DNA from: a virus
Virus record (IMG/VR): IMGVR_UViG_3300025065_000027
Coordinates: 1-31,541 of that record
Reading direction: 5' to 3' (one strand)
DNA length: 31,541 nucleotides
The notes below the pieces were generated by a model. That model was not told the origin of the DNA. It searched no databases and saw only the letters and a program-made list of their open reading frames with translations. This document shows positions 21,280-26,875 of the stretch, in pieces (positions within the stretch are counted from its first letter, which is position 1; each line of letters begins with the position of its first letter). The translations under genes were made by a program, and so were the position numbers.

Positions 21280-21392
21280 TTTACCTCTTTATCACACAGA
21301 CTAAGGATAAACTCTCTCCAGTTCCTATCTCCTTTGGCCTTCTCAAGACGGGCATAGTCCTTGTCTTCCATCGGAATATTCAGTGTTTTCAT
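21276..21392 (-). CDS. 38-aa minimal ribbon-helix-helix protein
   Basis: The chain is almost exactly one ribbon-helix-helix unit: strand KTLNIPMEDKDY, helix ARLEKAKGD, turn RNW, helix REFILSLCD. AGGTGAT lies upstream. As first gene of its operon it is a candidate transcription repressor that acts on the promoter at 21437. Confidence 0.6.
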   Translation of the reverse strand: MKTLNIPMEDKDYARLEKAKGDRNWREFILSLCDKEVK

Positions 21393-21436
21393 TGTATCAC
21401 CTCTAAAAAACTAAATAACTAAGTTATATATAATAA

Positions 21437-21446
21437 TTTATATAAA
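21437..21446 (-). promoter_or_regulatory. TATA box TTTATATAAA
   Basis: It lies 45 bases before ATG 21392 on the minus strand, so transcription would start near 21410. The box is itself palindromic, and a second TTATATATAA lies at 21424-21433. It drives the ribbon-helix-helix/zinc finger/membrane operon. Confidence 0.55.
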
Positions 21447-21459
21447 CTTGTTAGTGAAA

Positions 21460-21487
21460 ACAAGCAGCAGGTTTCCCCACTGCTTGT
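21460..21487. other. Hairpin ACAAGCAG...CTGCTTGT beside array 1
   Basis: A perfect 8-bp inverted repeat with a 12-base loop sits between the promoter above and the first unit of the pentamer array. It may end transcription of the array or mark its edge. Confidence 0.6.
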
Positions 21488-21490
21488 GAA

Positions 21491-22039
21491 CTTGCCTTGC
21501 TATGTTTTGCCACGCCCAGCCTAGCCCAGCCTAGCCATGCCGAGCCTTGCCCCGCCCCGCCGAGCCCAGCCTTGCCATGCCGAGCCTTGCCACGCCACGC
21601 CATGATCATAAAAATACCTTGCCTTGCTATGTTTTGCCACGCCCAGCCTAGCCGAGCCAGGCCTTGCCATGCCGAGCCTTGCCACGCCACGCCATGATCA
21701 TAAAAATACCTTGCCTTGCTATGTTTTGCCACGCCCAGCCTAGCCCAGCCTAGCCATGCCCCGCCCCGCCGAGCCCAGCCTTGCCAGGCCAAGCCGTGAT
21801 CATAAAATAAATACCTTGCCTTGCTATGTTTTGCCCCGCCAAGCCATGCCAAGCCCTGCCGAGCCTTGCCATGATCATAAAATACCTTGCCTTGCTATGT
21901 TTTGCCCCGCCAAGCCATGCCAAGCCCAGCCAAGCCAAGCCACGCCTAGCCCCGCCAAGCCGTGATCATAAAAATACCTTGCCTTGCTATGTTTTGCCAA
22001 GCCCCGCCTAGCCCTGCCGAGCCATGCCTTGCCAGGCCG
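21491..22039. repeat. Pentamer array 1: six units of (NNGCC)n
   Basis: Each unit begins with CTTGCCTTGCTATGTTTTGCC, followed by 7-18 NNGCC pentamers (18, 11, 13, 7, 11 and 8 in units 1-6). Units 1-5 end in an A/G-TGATCATAAAATAC-type spacer; unit 6 ends in GTGAACATAAAC. The pentamer phase never slips within a unit. Units 1-3 share sub-strings, as do units 4-5, so growth was by unit duplication and whole-pentamer gain or loss. No protein is encoded: the conserved spacer falls in different frames from unit to unit. This fills the 660-base gene-free stretch 21393-22052. It is much richer in GC than its AT-rich neighbours. Confidence 0.95.
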
Positions 22040-22052
22040 TGAACATAAACAA

Positions 22053-22535
22053 CTATTTACCTGGAAATGGTATTGACATCGTGTTGGTATTGCTCATAGC
22101 ATTCGCTTTCTTATATACCAACCTTCCGTTCTCAGCAGCAACTCTTATAGCACCAAATACAGCACCGATATACAATATCTCTTTCTGTTCAGTCGGTGAA
22201 AGGCTGTTGAAGAATTGGCCCTGTAATGTCTTTTGTGTCTTGTCTGCTCTCTTCACAGCACGATCTATCCTTCCAAGCTTGTTTACTAATATTGGCATTG
22301 TATCTGAACCTTCTGCTATCTTTACCCCATATCCTCTGATGGCCGAGTAAACAAGTTTTGCCCTTCGGAATGCACTCCGAAGGTATTGTTTTCCTTTGTT
22401 GTCCATATTGATATGTGTTTCTGATTGTATCTGCATATAGCTAAGCTCCTTTCCTGGCTTGAACTTCTTTATGTATGATTCAAGCTTTAATGTTTCCTCG
22501 CTAACTTCTGGTATAGTTTTCATCCCTCTTCCCAT
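22053..22535 (-). CDS. 160-aa protein of the array-flanked cassette
   Basis: GGAGGGAATAAA precedes the ATG, which overlaps the RAMP-like gene by 16 bases. Residues 28-60 (GKELSYMQIQSETHINMDNKGKQYLRSAFRRAK in register) look like a winged-helix or similar helical DNA-binding unit. The C-terminal half is helical (FNSLSPTEQKEILYIGAVFGAI). It ends 14 bases before array 1. I do not recognise a named family. It probably works with the upstream protein. Confidence 0.65.
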   Translation of the reverse strand: MGRGMKTIPEVSEETLKLESYIKKFKPGKELSYMQIQSETHINMDNKGKQYLRSAFRRAKLVYSAIRGYGVKIAEGSDTMPILVNKLGRIDRAVKRADKTQKTLQGQFFNSLSPTEQKEILYIGAVFGAIRVAAENGRLVYKKANAMSNTNTMSIPFPGK

Positions 22536-23083
22536 TTTATTCCCTCCACTTCAAATCTGCCATAGTATCCCCAGTTCTTTGGTCTGAACCTACCCACTCC
22601 AATTATCTGCCCAGCTTCCCTAAGAACTTTCTCAAACACTTCCTTTGTTATAATGTCGTCGAATATAACAAAAGTTACTTCACCACGCCATTTCTGGACT
22701 AATGGAAAGCATTTCTCGACTCTTGTTGTTCCTCCACGCCTGCCATCAGAAGGGACAAGCACCCATTCAGAATCGACTTTCTCTTTTGTTATAGGTAAAA
22801 CTAATGGTTGGAATACAAGTATCCCACTCTGAAAGTTCTTTGTGTATTTGCTCTTTCCCTGTCCTGGAATCGGTAACGACAGGTATGTTGCTGCTTCCTT
22901 TATACAATTGGCAAATGCCATCGGTGGTATAAATATATTACCTTCCTTTGTGCAATGGCATTTCTCACGCCAAGTTCTAGCTTCATAATCTGCATGAAGC
23001 TCTTTGCTTTTCTTCTCTGCTTTGTGGTATCTTCCCTGTGAATAGGGAGATACACTAACCAATTTACATATTGCTTTCCTCAT
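22520..23083 (-). CDS. 187-aa conserved phage-type protein with RAMP-like C-terminus
   Basis: It starts M-R-K-A-I-C-K-L-V-S-V-S-P-Y-S-Q-G-R-Y-H. It contains a H-x-D-Y-E-x-R-T-W-R-E-K stretch, FIPPMAF and SDGRRGG, and closes with IIGVGRFRPKNWGYYGRFEV (about residues 160-179). I recall relatives of this pattern from phage genomes. The glycine-arginine loop between two strands resembles RAMP (Cas5/6/7-type) RNA-binding folds. This similarity is a pattern judgement only. The gene opens a two-gene operon placed between the two pentamer arrays. Confidence 0.6.
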   Translation of the reverse strand: MRKAICKLVSVSPYSQGRYHKAEKKSKELHADYEARTWREKCHCTKEGNIFIPPMAFANCIKEAATYLSLPIPGQGKSKYTKNFQSGILVFQPLVLPITKEKVDSEWVLVPSDGRRGGTTRVEKCFPLVQKWRGEVTFVIFDDIITKEVFEKVLREAGQIIGVGRFRPKNWGYYGRFEVEGIKWEEG

Positions 23084-23114
23084 TTCAGTTCCTCTGGTTT
23101 TTACCTCTTTGGGT

Positions 23115-23391
23115 AAAATACCTTGCCTTGCTTTGCTATGCCCCGCCTAGCCCAGCCGAGCCTTGCCAAGCCAAGCCACGCCTTGCCACGCCTAGCCCCG
23201 CCCAGCCTAGCCCCGCCAAGCCCCGCCTTGCCATGATCATAAAATACCTTGCCTTGCTATGTTTTGCCAAGCCACGCCCCGCCGAGCCGAGCCATGCCAC
23301 GCCATGCCGAGCCTTGCCAAGCCAAGCCATGCCGTGCCTCGCCTCGCCTTGCCGAGCCACGCCCTGCCACGCCTAGCCATGCCTTGCCAAG
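23115..23391. repeat. Pentamer array 2: two units of (NNGCC)n
   Basis: It holds two units of 18 and 24 pentamers. The first begins with a variant leader (TTGCCTTGCTTTGCTATGCC). A standard ATGATCATAAAATACC spacer separates them. It lies immediately upstream of the RAMP-like gene and overlaps a 20-codon ORF on its far side. The variable dinucleotide set is the same as in array 1, with GT and TC found only here. Confidence 0.95.
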
Positions 23392-23435
23392 TAAACATCA
23401 AATATGCCTGTTAATATCATTCCAGTAAGGTTCAT
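23373..23435 (-). pseudogene. 20-codon ORF running into array 2
   Basis: Its ATG overlaps the upstream stop (ATGA), as real genes here do. It begins like a membrane peptide (MNLTGMILTGIFDVYLA), but the reading frame enters the array and stops. It may be a gene cut short when the array arrived or expanded. Confidence 0.3.
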
Positions 23436-23575
23436 CCATTCTTCAACCTCCGCAAACAAGCAGCATATTGGTGAACATCAATCTCACCGTCTTCATACAA
23501 ACATCTAAGGATAGAAGCCCAAGTGGCATCGCTTGGGACATAAATTCTTGCTAACCTCTGGGTAATCTTAACCAC
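23432..23575 (-). CDS. 47-aa small helical protein
   Basis: It starts at GTG 23575, overlapping the acidic gene by 8 bases. The sequence DATWASILRCLYEDGEIDVHQYAACLRRL suggests two or three short helices, perhaps a small helix-turn-helix. It is moderately supported by coupling at both ends. Confidence 0.4.
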   Translation of the reverse strand: MVKITQRLARIYVPSDATWASILRCLYEDGEIDVHQYAACLRRLKNG

Positions 23576-23696
23576 CCCACAAATAATCCTCAAATTCCTT
23601 GTCCCATACTTTAAAACTTTTACTTTCTAAACCTTCTTCTTTGTCCTCTTCCTGTTCTTGTTCTTCTTCTTCCTCATACAGTTCTTCTTCGTTCAT
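23568..23696 (-). CDS. 42-aa strongly acidic peptide
   Basis: More than half of residues 3-24 are Glu, Asp or Gln-Glu runs; the end carries aromatic residues (VWDKEFEDYLWGG). It overlaps the lipoprotein stop by ATGA. Acidic small proteins can mimic DNA, which would suit an inhibitor, but this is conjecture. Confidence 0.5.
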   Translation of the reverse strand: MNEEELYEEEEEQEQEEDKEEGLESKSFKVWDKEFEDYLWGG

Positions 23697-23908
23697 TTGT
23701 TAACCCCTTCAATTATTTTATCTTGGCAACTTTTGCTTGCATTAATATAAAAATCATGGTATTGATCGCAATCTACAGTTATTATTGTTTGGCCACCACG
23801 AATGGCACTACCAGAATATCTAAAACATTTAGTTTCACATGAACCACTAAGTGCACAGCCTGTAACTAATAATGTTAATACAATCATGATCTTGATTAAG
23901 TTTTTCAT
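23693..23908 (-). CDS. 71-aa lipoprotein
   Basis: It has a signal peptide with lipobox V-T-G-C (Cys18). The mature part has four more cysteines (SCETKC, VDC, SCQ). AGGAGGTTAGC precedes the ATG, close to the leader used by two structural genes. It is a surface lipoprotein of unknown function. Confidence 0.65.
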   Translation of the reverse strand: MKNLIKIMIVLTLLVTGCALSGSCETKCFRYSGSAIRGGQTIITVDCDQYHDFYINASKSCQDKIIEGVNK

Positions 23909-23931
23909 CTGCTAACCTCCTTGTTTGGGTG

Positions 23932-24013
23932 CAGACCAGGTATCTTAGGGAAAAGAGGTGATCGGCTGGGTGTGCATCCAGCCCACACAAAACCCATCCA
24001 TAGCACCTGGTCC
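23932..24013 (-). ncRNA. Possible structured RNA or leader element
   Basis: Outer arms GACCAGGT (about 23934-23941) and ACCTGGTC (about 24004-24011) pair perfectly and extend by a further GC pair past one mismatch. An inner stem GGCTGG/CCAGCC lies at about 23960-23980. It occupies the gap just before the lipoprotein ribosome site on the minus strand, where a leader regulator would sit. It does not resemble a tRNA. Confidence 0.4.
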
Positions 24014-24031
24014 GCATGATATATGATTACG

Positions 24032-24190
24032 CTATGGACTGTGATGCTGTTGTATCTCTTTTAGCATATCATGTAATATATCTAGTGTACTGTTAACCTT
24101 ATCAACACGCTTTTCTAAAACGTTCAATCTGTTCTGTAATGAATAGACTGCGCATTCAGTGTCATAAACTCTTTGTTTTACTAATGGCAT
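24032..24190 (-). CDS. 52-aa coiled-coil peptide
   Basis: Regular hydrophobic heptads (VYSLQNRLNVLEKRVDKVNSTL) occupy residues 15-45. No ribosome site is clear. It is a probable oligomerising peptide. The stop lies 18 bases from the structured element. Confidence 0.5.
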   Translation of the reverse strand: MPLVKQRVYDTECAVYSLQNRLNVLEKRVDKVNSTLDILHDMLKEIQQHHSP

Positions 24191-24236
24191 TTTGTATTTT
24201 GTGAAACAGTAATTAGCCGATGTGGAAAATTACCGA

Positions 24237-24416
24237 CTATAATTTAATTGGTTTAGCATTATTTTTTATGTATCTAAAAGGAGATGATATGAAAGCACTC
24301 CAATTTGATTCTTTGAGTTTTTCATTATAATAAATATCTCCAATAACTTTTATACCAACAATTAAATATATAACATTAATAATCAATTCTGTAATTAATT
24401 TTTTAAGCCATTCCAT
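24237..24416 (-). CDS. 59-aa membrane-associated protein
   Basis: A hydrophobic helix covers about residues 5-27 (TELIINVIYLIVGIKVIG), followed by a polar, basic half. TTG 24425 is an alternative start. The function is unknown. Confidence 0.45.
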   Translation of the reverse strand: MEWLKKLITELIINVIYLIVGIKVIGDIYYNEKLKESNWSAFISSPFRYIKNNAKPIKL

Positions 24417-24445
24417 TTTAATCAAAGTAATTTTCCATTTTGTAT

Positions 24446-24655
24446 CTACACATCTCCGATTGCATTATCTCCACTCTCTTTTGTTGGTTCTCCACCCTCT
24501 ACCTTAGTTTGTTGCGTAGTATCTTTTGGCGAAGAGACTGTTGAGGGTGGAGTTGGATGTTTACTTAGCATATGCTGCTTCATCAGATACGCTATGTGCT
24601 TTTCATGGTATCCCTTTATCACTTTTTCACATTGTTTACATTTCATTTCTTCCAT
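24446..24655 (-). CDS. 69-aa C2H2-like zinc finger protein
   Basis: GGTGG precedes the ATG. MKCKQCEKVIKGYHEKH followed by QHMLSKH gives C-x2-C and a His-rich helix, a classical C2H2-like finger. The C-terminal 35 residues are a Pro/Thr/Ser-rich disordered tail. It overlaps the recombinase end by 20 bases and may act with it as a DNA-binding accessory. Confidence 0.6.
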   Translation of the reverse strand: MEEMKCKQCEKVIKGYHEKHIAYLMKQHMLSKHPTPPSTVSSPKDTTQQTKVEGGEPTKESGDNAIGDV

Positions 24656-25598
24656 TTATACCACCTTTAGTCTCATTAGTTCTATTTAGAGTAGTACTAC
24701 TATTTAAGTCTTTCTCTTTTTCTCTATTTTCCACTGGAAAAGTAGGTTGTGGAGTATCTAGGTTGTTACTTGGCAATGGTTCTTGCTCGAATGCCTTATG
24801 GGCTTTGTGCTGCAACTCTTCTGTATCAACAGCTGTATAAACCGCTGTAGTCTCAAGCCTTGAATGCCTTAGATATTCCTGTATCTCTCTTAAATCAAAG
24901 CCTAAACGCCTTAGATGGGTGCCACAAGAGTGCCTTAAGGCATGGTTGAACACCTCATTATCCTGCTTGTATGGTAGAATGTTTTTAATGTGCTTCTTCA
25001 ATTCATACAATGCTTTAATCCTTTGGTGTTTAATCTTAGGCCACCAAAATATATGTTCATAGTACTCTGGCCTATCCTCAAGGATTAAATCCATAACCCT
25101 ATTATCTATGTAATGCTTGATTAAGGCATACGTATGGTCCTGGAGTAGCATATTGAACTCTTTGTTACCTTTCCCAATACCTTTAACCTTCTTATTGACC
25201 ATATCAAAGTTTTTTACCTTTAACTGCATAACTTCGCTGATCCTTAAGCCGCATTCATACATCAATCGAATGATTATGGCCATTCTTTTATCATTTGTGT
25301 TGTCTAGTATCGCTTTTACTTCTTTTTCTGTAAAATAGATTATCTCTTTCTTCTTAGCTCTTGATTTCTTAGTAGGCACCATTAGATCTCTTAGTTTAAG
25401 GCATTCAATAACTGTTTTTAAGAAGGATCTGTAAACATTATGCTTTCTTTGGCATAATTGGTCTATTGTTTCCTGGGTTAAGTCTTTATTGAGCAATTTG
25501 TTTGCATAATAGCCATAATTTTGCTTTATGTTTGTACTGTACTCATGCAGCTGTAGATATTCTTTATATTTGGTTAATTGTTCATTATCGAATAGCAT
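24636..25598 (-). CDS. Tyrosine recombinase / integrase
   Basis: It is 320 aa, with an N-terminal SAM-like DNA-binding domain (about residues 1-85) and a catalytic domain (about 90-275). Catalytic motifs are GLRISEV (Arg I), HALRHSCGTHL (His-x-x-Arg box), LRHSRLETT (second His) and TAVYTAV (nucleophile Tyr). It cuts and joins DNA through a 3'-phosphotyrosine, for integration or multimer resolution. A Ser/Thr-rich tail of about 40 residues follows. GGTGAT lies before the ATG. The gene is whole, unlike integrated SSV-type copies, and no att core is recognised. Confidence 0.92.
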   Translation of the reverse strand: MLFDNEQLTKYKEYLQLHEYSTNIKQNYGYYANKLLNKDLTQETIDQLCQRKHNVYRSFLKTVIECLKLRDLMVPTKKSRAKKKEIIYFTEKEVKAILDNTNDKRMAIIIRLMYECGLRISEVMQLKVKNFDMVNKKVKGIGKGNKEFNMLLQDHTYALIKHYIDNRVMDLILEDRPEYYEHIFWWPKIKHQRIKALYELKKHIKNILPYKQDNEVFNHALRHSCGTHLRRLGFDLREIQEYLRHSRLETTAVYTAVDTEELQHKAHKAFEQEPLPSNNLDTPQPTFPVENREKEKDLNSSTTLNRTNETKGGINGRNEM

Positions 25599-25630
25599 AA
25601 TATCACCTAGTGGTACTTTTAATGTAGATA

Positions 25631-25640
25631 GTTATAAATT
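25631..25640 (-). promoter_or_regulatory. TATA-like box of the recombinase gene
   Basis: AATTTATAAC on the minus strand lies about 35 bases before ATG 25598. Spacing is short but workable for an archaeal promoter. Confidence 0.4.
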
Positions 25641-25654
25641 TATTGGTTTGTGGT

Positions 25655-25956
25655 TTATTCTCCCTCATAACATGGCTGAAAATCAATAGATAATGCTAGT
25701 ATTGTGCCCTTTTTTGTTATCTCTGCATATACTGGGTAATAACCATCTCCTATCCCCGAAGTACCAACTACCCCTGCCCCAGGCCTCCCACTCTTGAAAT
25801 TGTCTCTCCGTCCCCATTGAATTCAAACTCGTCTGCTACAACTTTATATTTCTCCTTCAAGGTTTCCAAAAACAACATATCTTTCTTTTCTTCTGTATAT
25901 GTCATTTCATCATACCATCTACACATCTCCTTATCTTTTATTTTTTTGTATTTCAT
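25655..25956 (-). pseudogene. Frameshifted or programmed -1 gene, DUF4241-like end
   Basis: The frame from ATG 25956 runs 62 codons to a TAG at 25768. In the -1 frame it continues VVGTSGIGDGYYPVYAEITK to a TAA at 25655, joining seamlessly in the GGGGTAG stretch. The S-G-x-G-D-G-x-Y-P-V-Y motif resembles the end of DUF4241-type proteins. With the shift the product is about 100 aa. The cause may be an indel, a sequencing error in a G run, or -1 frameshifting. Confidence 0.6.
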
Positions 25957-26116
25957 TCTTTACACCTCGTTTTTGTTTTAATCTAGTCTGCTTTATTTTC
26001 CAATTTCTTTTAACAACCATCATCAACTTTTTTTTATCCATATCATAATATTTATTTAATCTCTTTATTGTGTCTTTGTAAAATCTCCTTTTTTCAATAA
26101 ATTTTTTGAATAACAT
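25931..26116 (-). CDS. 61-aa very basic protein
   Basis: It is Lys/Arg-rich throughout (KRRFYKDTIKRLNKYYDMDKK and beyond), helical, probably nucleic-acid binding. It overlaps the frameshifted gene start by 26 bases. No Shine-Dalgarno; a TATA-containing palindrome lies 19 bases upstream. Confidence 0.5.
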   Translation of the reverse strand: MLFKKFIEKRRFYKDTIKRLNKYYDMDKKKLMMVVKRNWKIKQTRLKQKRGVKNEIQKNKR

Positions 26117-26134
26117 TTTAAAAAAGTTATTAAA

Positions 26135-26152
26135 AGGGGTTTATAAACCCCT
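26135..26152. promoter_or_regulatory. 18-bp perfect palindrome with central TTTATAAA
   Basis: AGGGGTTTATAAACCCCT overlaps the last codons and stop of the 42-aa gene and lies just before the 61-aa basic gene. The central TATA word suggests a promoter inside an operator; a 3' hairpin is the alternative. Confidence 0.55.
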
Positions 26153-26269
26153 CTTTTCAATCTCTTTATTTAATGCTGTTCTTAATCCCCTGATTTGTTC
26201 ATCATTTGCTTTAATCAAATAATCACCTAGTCTTTTAAACTCCTTTGCTGTTAGTCCGTTTATATTCAT
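26141..26269 (-). CDS. 42-aa small helical protein
   Basis: A compact all-helical peptide (LTAKEFKRLGDYLIKANDEQ and beyond). The stop falls in the palindrome. It is the second gene of an operon with the 45-aa gene. It could be a small regulator or antitoxin-like protein; no family is recognised. Confidence 0.5.
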   Translation of the reverse strand: MNINGLTAKEFKRLGDYLIKANDEQIRGLRTALNKEIEKRGL

Positions 26270-26288
26270 TTTTCACACCTCATATAAA

Positions 26289-26312
26289 CTATTGGCCACC
26301 CATGGCCAATAG
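26289..26312. repeat. Inverted repeat CTATTGGCCA-CCCA-TGGCCAATAG
   Basis: A perfect 10-bp stem with a 4-base loop sits exactly at the end of the 45-aa reading frame. As RNA it would be a stable hairpin between two genes of one operon, probably for mRNA stability or partial termination. Confidence 0.7.
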
Positions 26313-26426
26313 TCTATTTATCTCTTTTGTTGTTTGGTATGGATCACAACAGAATACACTTATTACATATCCATCATTCGTTGTGATTGTCCCCATATCC
26401 TTTTCATATATTGTTTGTTTTTTCAT
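26289..26426 (-). CDS. 45-aa small protein
   Basis: AGAGGTGACACA gives a strong ribosome site before the ATG. Two adjacent cysteines (VFCCDPY) lie mid-chain. The last seven codons form one half of an inverted repeat. The function is unknown. Confidence 0.55.
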   Translation of the reverse strand: MKKQTIYEKDMGTITTNDGYVISVFCCDPYQTTKEINRLLAMGGQ

Positions 26427-26467
26427 TGTGTCACCTCTTTACTATATAGATTAGTATAGGATAGGTA

Positions 26468-26476
26468 GTATATAAA
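26468..26476 (-). promoter_or_regulatory. TATA box of the small-gene operon
   Basis: TTTATATAC on the minus strand, about 45 bases before ATG 26426, with ACTATATAG nearer the gene. The predicted start near 26445 leaves a short leader with a strong ribosome site. Confidence 0.55.
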
Positions 26477-26567
26477 TGTTTCGATTATTTGATAAAAACT
26501 TTTAAGCATAGATTAAACTATTTAATCAATAAAAACAGAATTCAAATTTCATTTATAAATCAAAAAA

Positions 26568-26783
26568 CTATAGCTTTCCTGGTGGTACATCTGAACGGTT
26601 CTTTCTTGCTTCATAATATTTTTTACCACTCTTTGAAATCCGATAACCTAGATCAAGAAGAAGTAAGAAACCTTCTTGTTTGATACTTTTCCTGGTTCCA
26701 GTCTGATGATATTTTTTTTTGTTTCTTTTCAGCTTTCTGATCTTGGCCAAATGTTTGAGTAATTTAGTTCGGTTCATAACCAT
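26568..26783 (-). CDS. 71-aa basic phage-type protein
   Basis: GGGGGTG lies 7 bases before ATG 26783. Residues 1-32 are highly basic. The end (SGKKYYEARKNRSDVPPGKL) matches a pattern, S-G-x-x-Y-Y-E-x-R-x-N-R-S-D, that I know from many phage and plasmid proteins of unknown function. It is probably DNA-associated. A palindromic TATA element lies directly upstream. Confidence 0.6.
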   Translation of the reverse strand: MVMNRTKLLKHLAKIRKLKRNKKKYHQTGTRKSIKQEGFLLLLDLGYRISKSGKKYYEARKNRSDVPPGKL

Positions 26784-26796
26784 TTGTTTGCACCCC

Positions 26797-26810
26797 CACT
26801 ATATATAGTG
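26797..26810. promoter_or_regulatory. Palindrome CACTATATATAGTG
   Basis: A perfect 14-bp palindrome sits 14 bases before the start of the 71-aa gene. Its core ACTATATATAGT recurs at 28308-28319 in the divergent control region, so both sites may bind the same regulator. Confidence 0.55.
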
Positions 26811-26852
26811 ATTTGGGTTCATTGATACTATATAGGTTTATATTACCCCTTG

Positions 26853-26874
26853 CTACATTATATACATAATGTAG
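26853..26874. terminator. Inverted repeat CTACATTAT-ATAC-ATAATGTAG
   Basis: A perfect 9-bp dyad lies 2 bases beyond the stop of the ATPase gene on the minus strand. It would form an RNA hairpin at the mRNA 3' end. It could also be an operator for the promoter that follows. Confidence 0.5.
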
Positions 26875-26875
26875 G

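Noticed and set aside
21451-22011. Open reading frames of 60-133 codons inside array 1, on both strands
   Set aside because: The repeat lacks stops in several frames. The conserved spacer is read in different frames from unit to unit (AKHSKARY versus WQNIARQG), so no protein is preserved.
23071-23376. Open reading frames of 74 and 101 codons inside array 2
   Set aside because: They have the same low-complexity origin as in array 1, and no ribosome site suits them.
21491-23391. CRISPR array
   Set aside because: There is a spaced conserved element, but the variable parts are built of pentamers, vary from 35 to 120 bases and share sub-strings. No cas gene is convincing.
26482-26567. Gene or regulatory RNA in the AT-rich gap
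   Set aside because: I see only A/T-rich sequence with no start plus ribosome site and no stable hairpin.
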